A stretch of DNA of 64,000 nt from Globisporangium splendens (GCA_006386115.1 VFIW01000064.1:186001-250000), one strand, 5' to 3'. Positions 17,886 through 28,739 are shown, counted from the stretch's first letter. Numbers and translations: made by a program. Notes: generated from the sequence alone by a model not told the origin.

Positions 17886-19769
17886 TGGAAAGCTCCACCT
17901 CTACGAATTTTCTCGCGACCTCACGAACCTGCAACGCGTGACACGCTTGGCGTGCAAAATTGTTCTCCAGACTCTCATGGACGCAATCCTTTACCGAATG
18001 CGCTTTGACACAATTTGTTGACGATCATGTTGGCATGAATTCGCTTTCTGCTGTAGAGCTTTGGCGCTGCCTAAAGAATACCCCCCACACGATGTGCGAG
18101 GGATCGTGTTGTGAGGCGCCTCTGTGCTGGCCTGGATGCTGTGTGACCAAGTTGGTCATCTCGCTAGGTGGTTTCTCGCACTAGCAATCTGGATCGTCCC
18201 TTCCCTGTGTGGCACCTTTTGATGTCTTCTGTGATGGAGACAGGGTGACCAACTAAGCTTCAGTTGGCTTTGGCCGACGAGATCATGGCGGAGGTGCAAC
18301 GCAGCTACGCGCTATCAAGCGGGAATTTGGCGGTACGATGGGCTGTCTGTGGCGACGTTCGAAGATCTTTTTTCGATGCGCTCCTGTGCACGGGAGCAAC
18401 AAACGGCGGATTCTCAGGTTCGAACCAAAAAATCAAGAATGTGCCTCTCTTTCTCCATGCACTGGGGATGCACCGCCAGCGACTCGTTGGTATCGACGAG
18501 ATCTCGGACACGGCGCTCATCCCACGAAGTGACATGGCTTCCTTTTCCTATTTTTCGCTCTTTAATCAGCAAGTTGAACACGCCAACTCAACCAGCAGTG
18601 CACGAGTGCAAGCCGGGTGGATGATATGCAGCCGGCACAAGTACACAGGAAATCGACGCATACAATTATTTACGCCAGCGACTGGTGTGTGTGTGTTCTC
18701 TGTCCATCCAAAGGTCAAGCTTGTAGCTTCCCCACTGTTTGTTGCCTCAGTTTCGGGTCGTTAACTCAGCATTTGCTCCAATACAGAATCAACGCCGCAT
18801 CCAATGGGCAATCAGCTGCAGGAAGTCAGACGCTCTCTCATTTATAGGAAGGTATAATCGGTCGCGCTTGTATAAATCCACACTCCGCGATCACTTGTAA
18901 TGGCGTTCGCTCGTGCAAGCATTTCTTTCCACTTACACAACCCAGGACCCTCCAGTCTGTGAATGAAGCTGTGGCTTAGCTCTCATGAAAACTTACAACT
19001 TTGAGTTGGATACCGTAAGCTGCAACGTCCTAAATGAGTTATCGTGTTCAACTCGCTGATTTGGAACGAAAACTGAAAAAAGGAAGCTGTGTCACTTCGT
19101 TGTACCGAGTCATGTCAGAAACCCCATTTGACATGCAATTGAAGAAAAACGAGCGTCATTATCCGTCGACGATATGAATCAGACTAGCTTAGTGCAACCA
19201 GTGTACTACTGGTAAGCACTTCGCGATCGAGGGTCAGATGTCAAAGGTTCCATCGAGAACCTGTTGTTCTGTGAAAATCGCAACTGTCCGCCAAGCACGT
19301 ATCGACTTGAAGACCGCATCGGAAAATAACGGCTCGATACCACCGCACAGAACAGATCCACAAGCAGCCGCGTTGGTCATCCCTCCCCCTCCCAGCAATC
19401 TTTCACAAATGTTTGATGCCATCTGTGATGCAGTCTTGCTAGGGTCAACTGAACGAGACGCGAGACATTAACTGACTGTTGTCACATGCGCCATCAAACA
19501 GCAACAGGGCAGCAAGCCAAAGTCGGTCCTGGTCGGCGCGGAGCTGCCTGATCAGGTAGACAAGCCCTCGTTCGACGGAACGGTTCTTTGTGTCGCCTGC
19601 CTGACCCAGTCATCTGTAAGCTGCACCCGTTTGCCCCGGAGACCAAAGCACGTCAACGCAGCGGCGGTCAACTGTTCTGTGTGTCAAATGGATCAAGAGA
19701 AATTTTGAGCAGGATGCGTGCCTTGGCAAGACCTCGAGGGTGAGTGAATCAGACCGTGCGGTCTGGAGG

Positions 19770-19845
19770 CGAAATGAGCTGCTCCCCATCTCCGTGGCAT
19801 CGTTGCACGAACCACTCGACAGAGTCAGCAGTGCTGTGCGTGACA
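19770..19845 (-). repeat. inverted repeat, right arm
   Basis: Imperfect partner of 17804-17885, about 2 kb away in opposite orientation. Translation of both arms gives RNExLPIS on one strand and EMGSxSFR on the other, so it may be two copies of an old coding piece rather than transposon ends. Confidence 0.5.
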
Positions 19846-20778
19846 GATCCCAGAGAAATGCATCGGCGACTCCCGCCAACTCTCTCGAAAGTACGCACTA
19901 TGATAAAACCTCACTTCTTTTAAAAAACGCATCTTATTGAACGATACTACAAATTAAGTACGCATATGTTAAATGTCCGCGACTCGTTTTCGACCGCAGA
20001 ACGGCCATACGAACTTTACGTGAATGGCTACGGTACTGCACTTTCTCGTTTTGTGTTGCCTTTTCTGATCCAGTTGATGCCATTCCCCCAAAGATGATCT
20101 TCGCGGATCTTGCACTGCGTCCAGTGGAGCCATCAATGCGACGAGATTCGTCACGAGTGGCCTGGCGCTCGCGTATTGTGCGTAACGCAGTGCGTCCATA
20201 CGTATCTTCTGTGCCGTGCTCTGCTCCAAGTTGCTCAGAGGGCAACGGAACCCGCTGGCTCGAGCCAGACGCCTCCATTGGACCTCGCTCGCACTGGAGG
20301 GACCTCAAGTCCCGGCCCCATCCTCCTCTCTCGTTCGCCGTCTTTTCTTTCCCTCCTTCCCTCCCACATGGCGTTCTGCTCCAACCGAACGGGCAATCAG
20401 ACGCTGCTGCAATAAGAACCGATGTGGGAACCTGCGGTCTGTCTCGTTCTCCGAGAAAGAAGAGTGGAGACCCGGGACGAGCGACAACGAGCACGGACTT
20501 GCGTCAGCGTCGAAGAGCTACAGTAGCCGTTGCGCCCATTACACAAACGCGTAGATCTCGGGTGAACGCGCCGCCAGTGATCACGACGCGTGAGGAGACA
20601 AGAGCCATTAGTATCCACTGGACAGGCTCCCGAGGGGGAAAACAAGAGAGGAGGTCCACCAGACCCACGCACACGACAAGGATGAAAGGGAACACACTCA
20701 CGTCTCAACTCAACTCGGTCGGCACGCGACGAGCACGCAGGTCTCCTCACTTTTCCAATTGACGCCTGCTGATGCGCC

Positions 20779-21495
20779 ATGACTGAGACACACGGTGAGG
20801 AGGACCTCCAGTTCCGCTGTGTGCGGCATCCGTCGGGGCTCTCGATGCTCGTGCCGATCGAGAAGGTGATCCCGGTACCCGCGCAGCTCCACACGCGCCA
20901 CGACGCCAAGACCGCGTGCCGGTACGCGAGCAAGCGCTGCAGCGCGCCGCGCACAACCAAGCGCAACGGCGAGCTGCACAGCTTCTGTGAGTGGCATCGC
21001 AACAAGGCGAACCAGAACCAGCGCCGACTCGAGAGCAAGAAGAAGCTGCAGCGCGAGTCCTCGTCGTCGTCGTTGGCTGCGTCTTCACCATCGTCCTCTA
21101 AGGCTTCCTCGCCTGCGCCTGCGGCCACCGTGACCAAAGGCGCGCGTCGGTTCTCGCCGTACGACCTCAAGACGACGCCCACGGCGCGTACCTTAACCCA
21201 GAAGCTCCAGCGATCTCCCCAGGACGACTACGACGACATCCAGTACCCTCCGCCGCCGACACTGGATCCGTTCGAGCCCATTGGGGTCCACGACCACAAT
21301 GCATGGGCTGCCGTCCATATGCCGTACCGGTTCGTAGGTGAGACCATCAACACGCCAGTGTATCATCAACAGCCGCAGTATCACCAGCAGTATGCTCCCC
21401 ACACACACACTACGGCACACTTGCCGCTGGAATGGGAGCTCGTCGGCGATCTCGTCGGCACCTCCGTCACGTTCGCGTCCATACTGCAGTTATAA
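20779..21495 (+). CDS. Cys/His-basic domain protein, paralogue 1
   Basis: A 238-residue protein from ATG 20779. Near residues 50-95 it has a C-x6-C-x15-C-x2-H array (CRYASKRC, then KRNGELHSFC and EWH) followed at once by the basic arm NKANQNQRRLESKKKLQ. The spacing and basic arm are also found at 23194-23985 and 28958-29617. It resembles the plant WRC (C3H) DNA-binding module in general design, though the spacing differs (WRC is C-x9-C-x10-C-x2-H). A Ser-rich linker and a Pro/Tyr/His-rich tail follow. Probably a nuclear DNA-binding protein; this is inference. Its 3' end overlaps the convergent gene at 21381-22535 if that frame's tail is real. Confidence 0.75.
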   Translation: MTETHGEEDLQFRCVRHPSGLSMLVPIEKVIPVPAQLHTRHDAKTACRYASKRCSAPRTTKRNGELHSFCEWHRNKANQNQRRLESKKKLQRESSSSSLAASSPSSSKASSPAPAATVTKGARRFSPYDLKTTPTARTLTQKLQRSPQDDYDDIQYPPPPTLDPFEPIGVHDHNAWAAVHMPYRFVGETINTPVYHQQPQYHQQYAPHTHTTAHLPLEWELVGDLVGTSVTFASILQL

Positions 21496-22535
21496 CATGT
21501 GATGCAGCTAGTTCTCTGTGTGTAACTCTGTGTGTGGCTGAGACCAAGAAGAAAAAAGTAAAAGTACAATACAAGATTTGAGGTTCCCTTTAGCCCGAGT
21601 GTATTTAAGTTGTGTGCATCCATCCATCCATTGGTGCAGGGCTTCTTGGCCGACGCGGAGCTCGGCGGTATCGCCTCGGTCGTCTGCACGACGTGGTAGG
21701 TCGTGCCGAGCGCCTGGACTTGGTCCGGGTTCATCACGACCACGAGCGTGGGCTTGCGCTTGGTCGGCGGTGGCGCTGGCGGCGTGTCCCCAACACCCGC
21801 GCCACTGGGATCCTGGGGTGGCGCTGGGGCAATGCTGCTACTGGCGGCATGATGCTGGGGTTCCTGGGTCACACGATTGGTCTCGGACGGAGCTGAAGCG
21901 CCATCGGCAGCGACGATGGCCACGGACGTGTCCAAGAGACTGCGGAACCTCTGGCGCCGGAACGTGTACCCGAGCGCGACGTAGAGGCAGTAGTTGAGCG
22001 CTTCGTCGGCGACGACGGTGCCGTACTGCCACGTGGAGTTCGTGGCGTAGTTCATGAGCCCGAGGATGCCGAGCACGCAGGAGAGAAACATGTAGAGCCC
22101 GAGGATGCCGCGGAACCGTCGGAAGAGCATGCACTTGGTGTACACGGGCGTGCGCACGTGGTCGAGGCTGTTGAGCTGGCGCACCATGGCGACCTGGTAC
22201 TTGAGCATGTTCATGTTGAACGCCGAGTTGTACCAGACCATGAACACGACGCAGGTCCAGGCGACTCCCCAGATCAGGAACACCGTCACGTGCTTGACGA
22301 GCGCGTTCTTGAGGATCGCGTAGGACGCGGTCCAGAACAGTGTCACGAAGCGGATCCACTGGTGCTCGCGCACGTGGAGCTGCGGCCGCGTGATCTTCCA
22401 GCCCTTGGCGATCAGGATCACGACCTCGACCGAGACTGCGAGCGAGAGCACCTGAGTCAGGCTCACGAAGAGCAGCAAGAGCAAGATGAAGAGCCATTGC
22501 ATGGAAGGTATCTGGAGCACGCGGCATGGTGCCAT
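21381..22535 (-). CDS. multi-pass membrane protein, lung-7TM receptor-like C-terminal region
   Basis: A 384-residue frame from ATG 22535. The first about 200 residues hold several hydrophobic segments. An (I/L)AKGWKITRPQL motif follows the first long segment, and a later EALNYCLYVALGYTFRR segment occurs; both resemble the Lu7TM/GPR107-GPR180 family (GWxITRP, and a Tyr-x-(F/Y)RP-like end of the last helix). The usual long extracellular N-terminal domain is missing, so 5' exons may lie to the right, or this is a short form. The Pro/Ala-rich cytosolic tail follows; beyond about residue 310 the frame looks non-coding and overlaps the 3' end of the gene at 20779-21495 by 115 bp, so the true end may be spliced or earlier. 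Golgi or trafficking role is known for the family. Confidence 0.6.
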   Translation of the reverse strand: MAPCRVLQIPSMQWLFILLLLLFVSLTQVLSLAVSVEVVILIAKGWKITRPQLHVREHQWIRFVTLFWTASYAILKNALVKHVTVFLIWGVAWTCVVFMVWYNSAFNMNMLKYQVAMVRQLNSLDHVRTPVYTKCMLFRRFRGILGLYMFLSCVLGILGLMNYATNSTWQYGTVVADEALNYCLYVALGYTFRRQRFRSLLDTSVAIVAADGASAPSETNRVTQEPQHHAASSSIAPAPPQDPSGAGVGDTPPAPPPTKRKPTLVVVMNPDQVQALGTTYHVVQTTEAIPPSSASAKKPCTNGWMDAHNLNTLGLKGTSNLVLYFYFFLLGLSHTQSYTQRTSCITCYNCSMDANVTEVPTRSPTSSHSSGKCAVVCVWGAYCW

Positions 22536-23193
22536 GATGCGTCTGGAGGTCGGGCGATGCAGAACAAGCAGCCATGCGCTGCTTCTTCCAGAGTGACTGA
22601 GGACGAACTGGAGGCACTGGGGATTTGGGTGCGAGGGCTATTTCCGACCTACGATGAGAAATATCTATAAATGAGACCGCGGACCAGATAAGGCGATGCC
22701 CATACACACGCATGCGCAATCGGAGCTCTGACAAAGTGGCATCTTCGGTGCACACGCATATGCGCTACAGAGCAGTGACCGCCACCAACCAGGCATTAAC
22801 AGTGATTCACTAAACACTTTGCACATACACAATTGCTCTATTCATTGCGCTTTTAGAGCCGCACGTGACCCGCATTGCGAGCCTTCACTCACTACCGGCG
22901 CATTCACTCACGGCCTCCATTAAAGAGAACCAGATCCTTTGTAGCTCTTCACTTGCTTGAAGACAGACGCGCTCACTCCCATCCACTCGCTTGCTTATTA
23001 AATACATTATTGAGCACCGCAGGCTCTCTCTCTTCATAGCAACCTGACTGCAGCTTCGGTTTTCTTTCCTTTGCCCCACGGGTCCACCCACTCTCATCGA
23101 TACGATGGGTAATCTATGCACACACAAGCAAACAGCAGCAACCAAGCACACGTCGTCTCCATTAATAATCAACCTCATACTTAGAAATGTCAA
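22536..23193. other. intergenic
   Basis: About 660 bp. May contain the promoter or missing 5' exons of the 7TM-like gene; no hydrophobic leader exon was identified with confidence. Confidence 0.35.
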
Positions 23194-23985
23194 CTAGCAA
23201 CGGAGCCCGTCAGACATACCTCGGTACATCGCAGTGTACGAAGGCGGCTGCTGCTGCAGATCCTGCGGCATGTGGTGGTACTGTTGATGTTGGTGCTGCT
23301 GCTGGTGGATCCCTGATGGCTGCGTCCGCACGATAGTAGCCGCTGTCGATGTGCTCGTGATCTTCTTCTGGGTGCGGCGCTTGGACTCGAGCTTGCGCTG
23401 GTTCTGGTTGGCTTTGGCGCGGTGTTTCTCGCACAGGTTGTGGCGGTCGCCGTTGCGCTTGATGGCGCGCGCGTTGGCGCAGCGTTTATTGCGGTACCGG
23501 CACAGGTTGTCCTGGTCATCTGGGTGCATTTGCGTGGACGCCAAGGACGACGCGGAGTTGTCGCCGTGGTGGCGTGTAGCGCGCATGCGAGGCTGCAAGG
23601 ACGCGGCTGCCGTGAGCATGCTGATGGGCGGCAGGCGCGGCGTGCTCAGGCCGCTGGTAGCAGCAGTCGGACTGCTAACAACATTGTTGTGCTGGTGGTG
23701 GCTCAGGTGGCTCACCGGCGGCAAGGTGGGGGAGTAATACCCTCGCGCATGCTGCTGATGCTCGTATTGCTGCTGCGAGTACTGAGGCTGATGCTGTGGC
23801 GGGTGCGCATACGCGTTGCTGGAATAAACCGAACTCAGGAGTGGCGGCGGTACTCGACCGGCGATTTGAGCCATCGCGAGCGGCGAGCGGATGGCGGCAC
23901 TCTCGGCCTTGGGCGATGGCGTCTGGTCTCCGCTGTCGCGGCGCTTGCGCTTGTTGGACGCGCTGTTGTTGAGAAGGTGCTCCAT
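23194..23985 (-). CDS. Cys/His-basic domain protein, paralogue 2
   Basis: A 263-residue protein from ATG 23985. The conserved module is at about residues 163-208: CRYRNKRC, 15 residues, C, EKH, then AKANQNQRKLESKRRTQKK, with the same C-x6-C-x15-C-x2-H spacing as its paralogues. The N-terminal half is rich in Gln, His, Tyr, Pro and Ser (low complexity, activator-like), and the tail is Gln/His-rich. An N-terminal KRKRR cluster is a candidate nuclear signal. It faces away from paralogue 1. Probably a transcriptional regulator by analogy to WRC-type proteins; no direct evidence of function. Confidence 0.75.
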   Translation of the reverse strand: MEHLLNNSASNKRKRRDSGDQTPSPKAESAAIRSPLAMAQIAGRVPPPLLSSVYSSNAYAHPPQHQPQYSQQQYEHQQHARGYYSPTLPPVSHLSHHQHNNVVSSPTAATSGLSTPRLPPISMLTAAASLQPRMRATRHHGDNSASSLASTQMHPDDQDNLCRYRNKRCANARAIKRNGDRHNLCEKHRAKANQNQRKLESKRRTQKKITSTSTAATIVRTQPSGIHQQQHQHQQYHHMPQDLQQQPPSYTAMYRGMSDGLRC

Positions 23986-26513
23986 CTCGGTAGCAAGTGT
24001 TAACTTGGGCTTGGTTCGCAGTGCCTCGCAGACCGCGCGTTCCGATGTGGGCGATGGGAAGGTGACTCGTTCGTGCGAGAGTGGCGCTGTTAGATGAAGA
24101 CTGCGTGCGTGGAGATGGAGGCGAAGGGGGGGGGGGAGGTGGGAGGTGGGAGGAATGAACGAGCGAGAGAGAGAAGATGGAAGGAAGGAGGGGGCCTTGG
24201 CGCGAGGGAGCGGCGATCATCACTTGGCCGTGATGATGCAAATGAGCGCATCTCCAAACAAACCCACCAAAAAAAAGGCAGGATCAGATGGAGGAACTGC
24301 ATAAACCTGAGTAATTGCATACATGATGCAAACGCTCAACTGCAGATTTCGCGTGCAGTTTGAGCCTCTTGAAATGCATACGGGATGAGATGATACTTTG
24401 AAGAAGGCATGATATCTTGCCGATTAGCTGCCGTGCATAGCCCGGCGCGGATACGATCGCACACATCACACACAGCATTGTTGCAACAAGAAACGCCCCA
24501 TCTTGCCGAAATTGCATTCACCCTCCCAACCCTGATATATTGTTTGCGCATATTCCGCAACACGATGCCAAAGCAAGATTGTACTTTGCACGCTGTTGCT
24601 GCTTTTTGGAGTAAACAACGAGTCGTAATCAACATGTGAGCTTCACAAGCAAGTCCGCTTCACAAGCAAATCTCGTTGCTGTTCTGGCTACCCAACGGAT
24701 TATGCACCGCTAGTCCATCGGCATAAACGCTCGCATGTCAATTCGCGAACTTCGTACTTTCGTTAGGAAGGAAAGCCACAGAAAGTGTAGTCATGAAAAA
24801 ATGCAAAGACTTGCATCGTGTCTTGGAATAAGTTCGAACTCCGCACTCAACAGCTGATTTGCTGTCGACCCTTCTGTTCAAGCAAACGACAGGCGAACGC
24901 AAACGACAGCGAGTTTGTATGGAAATCAAGTTCACGCACCACCTGATTTTCGAACGGTCCGTACCGCGATATCAGGAAAATGGCATAAACTTCCAACGTC
25001 CCGACTTTGTTTGGTATTGGATAGAGCCGAGCCAGCTGATATCCCATCTCCGAGCTCGTGCGTTTGTTTGTCCATCCATCCAGCCGCCAAAAGCAGCCTT
25101 GTCGTTCGTCGTTGTCGGCTGGCCATACTGAAATCCATATTAACAGACCCTGCAGCTTTGCATTTCTTGGCATGCATTTGTTGGCTCATGCGTTTGCGAA
25201 AACTTGTCAAGACAGAACCGTTTTTCGATCACAACGCCAATCGTGCTGCAGCAAATCCTCCTTACACCGGACTCGGATCATCACACAATCGCATCTTGAT
25301 TTCTCGAGCATAGAGAGCAAGCCCAGTCACGCTCGATGATCCATTTCACACCTCCATTCTCCGATGTATTTTGTTTTCTTTTATAGCTAAGAGCAGAAGA
25401 CAACTACAACCTTACCGCATCGCAAAGAGCGCAGCAGTAAACGTTAGAGGGGAATTTCTGTTGTATTTTGCGCATCGAATCATGCAGATGGGTCTATTGC
25501 TGTCTACAAGTTCGTGTCGTTCATTCCACACGTATACAGTAGTACTTTTTCCTTTGCTCTCTTTCTTTAAGATCGGTTCGGAATGGCCGCGGCCTGGTGT
25601 GTGCTGGGAGAAGTACTGTAACGAGGCTGTGACCTGCTTTCCTTTATCCTTACTCATCCTTCGTCGTTTGCTCTTGGGTGGTGACTCCCTCCAAGAACAC
25701 CTTGTGCCCTCAATGTATCCATGCTGACGGCAACCATCACAAACCTCAAGACGACACCTCACCATATACTAGGTACCGAACAAGTACTTGATGCAACAAC
25801 AACAAATCTGAAGCTGGTCAAAGAGGGATCGTTTGCTTTAGGGAAACGACCTTGGGTATGCAGACAGCTATACAACAATGCTGCCTTGTTGTGCTGCTAT
25901 TCGATGCCGTTTGCAATCGCGTCGAGAGTGCTCGCCTCGTTCACAAAGTGGGCAATTCGGCTCGACGATGCTCGAGGGAGGAAACTGAAGCCCTGCTGGC
26001 GGTACGGCTCGAGTGGTATGGTGATGGTGGCTTTGCATCTTTTATGCCTGAGTGCTGTTCCCTCGCATCACGAAAGGAATCAGAATGAGATCAAGAAACG
26101 GAGATGATATATTACGGTACATTGAGGAATAAATAACCAAAGTAATAATTGCTGAAAGACCATTTGGTCTTTTTATGTTATTGCAATTGTTCTTGCACAT
26201 GTTGTGTGACTGTTTGATTGAGTCAATAGTCACAAGTTGCAATTAATTGTAAACTGCCGCTGATATCTCTAAATATCCTGTCATCGGAGTTTCGTGTGCA
26301 GATGGGAGATGGTCCTGAAGCATTCACGCAACAAACGGTACACTGTGCCACTCTCTGGCATCATTGTACCACTCTCGTACTGTACCAAATCAATCACACC
26401 ACGCAACTGTAAACGAGGAGCTCACTTGGAAGAGTGGAGTACAGCACTCGTTGTGTGTGACGTGTGAGGCGCTCACACACCAGTGGCTCGCATTGACCTC
26501 TGTCGCTGCCGTG
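23986..26513. other. gene-poor spacer
   Basis: About 2.5 kb. A purine run (A/G, with a G9 tract) lies at about 24119-24200, just upstream of the paralogue 2 start. A minus-strand frame at 25412-25765 has a CDGCRQHG segment and a Lys/Arg patch but no recognisable family. A plus-strand frame at 25852-26088 contains a short REETEALLAVRLEW piece that could be a decayed Myb/trihelix segment. Nothing here is supported as a gene. Confidence 0.4.
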
Positions 26514-27647
26514 CTACTTGAAGAGTGCCGCGAGCGCTTTGCTCTCGTCAAGGTTTGCTTCGGCGACGCTCGGGTAGTACGTCAGGTCGTCGCCCTCGCG
26601 CTCATCGCACGTGAGCACACCCTGGAGGTACGCTGACCTGGCAACGCTCAAGCTCGAGCTACTGCTGCTCGCCGCCCCGCTGAGAGATGCAAGAACATCG
26701 CTGCAGAGCGGAGTTCCACCAGCGTGAACTACCGCGAGCTCGAAGAACTGGGTGTCCATCCAGGTGGGCAATGCCTCGATCTTCGTGTCAATGAGATGCA
26801 CGCGCCGAATTGAGCGAGATGGTTGAAGTGACTCGGGGAGAGACCTGATCGGGTTACCGCTGAGCCAGATCGTGATCGCATTGGTGCTCGTGAAAATGAA
26901 GTCGGGGAGCTCTGTGATCTGGTTCTTCACGAGCGACAGGAACGAAATGCCCATCTGCTCCATCACAGGTGGCACTTGCGTCAAGATGCCCTGCTCCAAC
27001 ACGAAGCTCGCTCCGGGCGGCCAGCTCTGGCGTAGACTTGCCGAGAGAGCAGTCAGATTCGAGCCTGAGAACTCGATGTCCAGCAATTGCTTGGGAAAAT
27101 CGTCCGAGAGCAAGCCGTCGGGAAACGAAGACATATTGACAAACACGAGAAAGAGAAACACGACATGCGGATGGCTCGCTTGCGTGAGTGCTGCGCTCGC
27201 GCTCCACTCGACCAAGGTGGAGTTGTAGATCTTGAAGCCAACTAGACGAGAAAACGATTTCAGACGCGGCAAGATCTCAACGTGGGGGCAATGTCGGATA
27301 ACGATGTGCGCCAACGTGGTCTCGTCGATATTTTCGAGAATCGCGTCCATTTCCTCACGGGTGCATGTCAACTGCCGTTGCTGTTCTCGTCGCACGTTGC
27401 AGTTGATCTGCACTAGCGAACACGCTGATTTGTGACTGAACCATGGTCGTGCGGTGAGTGCGCACTCGGCAGGCGTGGTCTGGAGCTCGCCGCGCAAGTG
27501 CAACGTGAGCACAACGATTCCCCAGAGCGCAAAGAGTACATGAGCCACTTTGGTCACTGTATGGTCGAGCACTGGAAGTGGCACCGCCGTCACCGGAATC
27601 GAGCTCGTGGTCAATGTTGAGGACATGTGTCGTGCTCTGCGCAACAT
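26514..27647 (-). CDS. leucine-rich repeat protein, downstream half of a membrane-LRR gene
   Basis: A 377-residue frame from ATG 27647. Residues 30-55 form a transmembrane segment (VLFALWGIVVLTLHL). A Cys-containing cap follows (PWFSHKSACSLVQINC), then LRRs at about 100-320, clearest in LVKNQITELPDFIFTST and ITIWLSGNPIRSLPESL, and a short Asp/Glu-rich tail. The topology suggests an extracellular or lumenal LRR domain. It lies 45 bp after, and in the same frame as, the multi-TM frame at 27693-28739, separated only by an in-frame TGA. Oomycetes have proteins with a polytopic N-part followed by this cap and LRR arrangement, so the two are probably one gene joined by a short intron, or one gene broken by a stop. 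Confidence 0.7.
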   Translation of the reverse strand: MLRRARHMSSTLTTSSIPVTAVPLPVLDHTVTKVAHVLFALWGIVVLTLHLRGELQTTPAECALTARPWFSHKSACSLVQINCNVRREQQRQLTCTREEMDAILENIDETTLAHIVIRHCPHVEILPRLKSFSRLVGFKIYNSTLVEWSASAALTQASHPHVVFLFLVFVNMSSFPDGLLSDDFPKQLLDIEFSGSNLTALSASLRQSWPPGASFVLEQGILTQVPPVMEQMGISFLSLVKNQITELPDFIFTSTNAITIWLSGNPIRSLPESLQPSRSIRRVHLIDTKIEALPTWMDTQFFELAVVHAGGTPLCSDVLASLSGAASSSSSSLSVARSAYLQGVLTCDEREGDDLTYYPSVAEANLDESKALAALFK

Positions 27648-27692
27648 CGTTTGGCTGAACTTCCTGGAGAAGAAGGGAATAACCTGCGTCTT

Positions 27693-28739
27693 TCAGCGCG
27701 CTGAAAACGACGCCGACGCATCTCGATCGGCCGCTACGGAGAATTGATCGCTTGCAGTCGTCGTGACCTGGACCTTTCTGTTGGTTTTCCGCAGCAGCGA
27801 CTTGGCATTCTGCACCGCCACCAAGAGCGAGACGGAGAAGAACATGCGCGAGACGAGGTCGCCCCAGGAGCTCACAAAGAGCAGCTTGAACTCATTCATC
27901 ATGTTGATGAGCCAGAAATCGTCGTACAGGTGCTGCACCACGAGCGAGGACCAGCTGTTGACGACGATGATCCCGACGTAGAACCGGTTGAGGAGCACGC
28001 GCGGGACGTACAGACTCATGCGGTACGCCTGGATGGACTGCAACACAGACTCGACGAGCTCGCGCAGGATGAACAGCAGCGTAAAGTGCTTGCCCTCGAT
28101 GCCGAACATGCCCCGACGACTGAATACTTTGATCCAGAGCGCATCGAGCGTCGCGAAGGCGTGAATGACACTGCGTAGCCAGGCGTACTTGTAGATCACA
28201 CCTCCGCGAGCGTCCTGATGGCAGCTGCTCGTGGTCTTGATGCGCCAACCCGGTCTTCCAAATGCGAGCCGACGATGCAGCAACGAGCTGAGCAGCATGC
28301 GCATCAAGAAGAATGCGTGGCCCGCAGCGATTGCACCGTGACAGACCGCGACAATGGGCATGTCCCGGAGCGGCATCGACACGCGGTGGGTCTCCAAGTT
28401 GATGGCCATGTACGTGAGCGGGAGCTTCCAGTAGCAGTACGCGGCGACGCCAAAGTAGCCCAGACACATCGCATGAAGCGCGGTGAAGATCAGCCACCAG
28501 ATGCGGAACTGGAGCTGCGAGACGCTCACCGAGAATGCGTTGCGTCGTGCCGCGTTGCTGCGGCCCGACTTGGTGCGCGTCAGGACGCGTGGGAACACGT
28601 CGCCCCGCGGCGAACGCAGAGACGAAGGCCGCATCGCTGACACCGTCATAGTTGTCTGCCTTGTATAGAGCTCTTCGCGGCGAAAACGAGGAGCTACAGA
28701 TGGGGGAATGCGATGGTAACTGCGCCGTTCGCCATCCAT
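27693..28739 (-). CDS. multi-pass membrane protein, upstream half of a membrane-LRR gene
   Basis: A 348-residue frame from ATG 28739 (the frame extends to a TTG at 28790). The N-terminal 75 residues are basic and Ser/Arg-rich; then at least four to six hydrophobic segments (such as IWWLIFTALHAMCLGYFGVAA and the stretch near VLLNRFYVGIIVVN) give a polytopic protein. The last residues before the stop are Thr/Ala/Ser-rich and look non-coding. A possible intron from GTAGCG to CGCAG (54 nt, multiple of three) would remove the TGA and join this to the LRR frame, but it is short and unproven. Function unknown. Confidence 0.65.
   Translation of the reverse strand: MDGERRSYHRIPPSVAPRFRREELYTRQTTMTVSAMRPSSLRSPRGDVFPRVLTRTKSGRSNAARRNAFSVSVSQLQFRIWWLIFTALHAMCLGYFGVAAYCYWKLPLTYMAINLETHRVSMPLRDMPIVAVCHGAIAAGHAFFLMRMLLSSLLHRRLAFGRPGWRIKTTSSCHQDARGGVIYKYAWLRSVIHAFATLDALWIKVFSRRGMFGIEGKHFTLLFILRELVESVLQSIQAYRMSLYVPRVLLNRFYVGIIVVNSWSSLVVQHLYDDFWLINMMNEFKLLFVSSWGDLVSRMFFSVSLLVAVQNAKSLLRKTNRKVQVTTTASDQFSVAADRDASASFSAR

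Larger units (their letters stand above)
17491..20778. other. gene-poor decayed region
   Basis: About 3.3 kb with only short or shifting frames. 17736-18008 (plus) and 19610-19879 (minus) share a translated EMGSxSFR segment, which belongs to the inverted repeat listed separately. Frames at 18264-18764 and 19238-19471 gave no recognisable family. 19934-20494 (minus) and 20094-20762 (plus) overlap each other and look like chance frames in GC-rich DNA. The promoter of the gene at 20779 should lie at the right end. Confidence 0.45.

Noticed and set aside
20094..20762. Plus frame of 222 codons before the first Cys/His-basic gene
   Set aside because: Arg/Ser/Pro-rich without motifs, overlapped by equally long minus frames; typical of chance frames in GC-rich promoter DNA.
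20397..21182. Minus frame of 261 codons opposite the gene at 20779
   Set aside because: Antisense reading of the conserved module; unlike the retroelement case it is not repeated opposite the other two paralogues in a similar form.
24119..24200. Purine-rich G/A tract as a retroelement PPT
   Set aside because: No LTR-like sequence follows it; simple low-complexity DNA.
25412..25765. Minus frame with CDGCRQHG as a zinc-finger protein
   Set aside because: One CxxC pair and a Lys/Arg patch are not enough; no partner Cys/His pair with usual spacing.
25852..26088. REETEALLAVRLEW segment as a Myb/trihelix gene
   Set aside because: Only about 15 matching residues, no flanking helices, frame not extended; too little to call.
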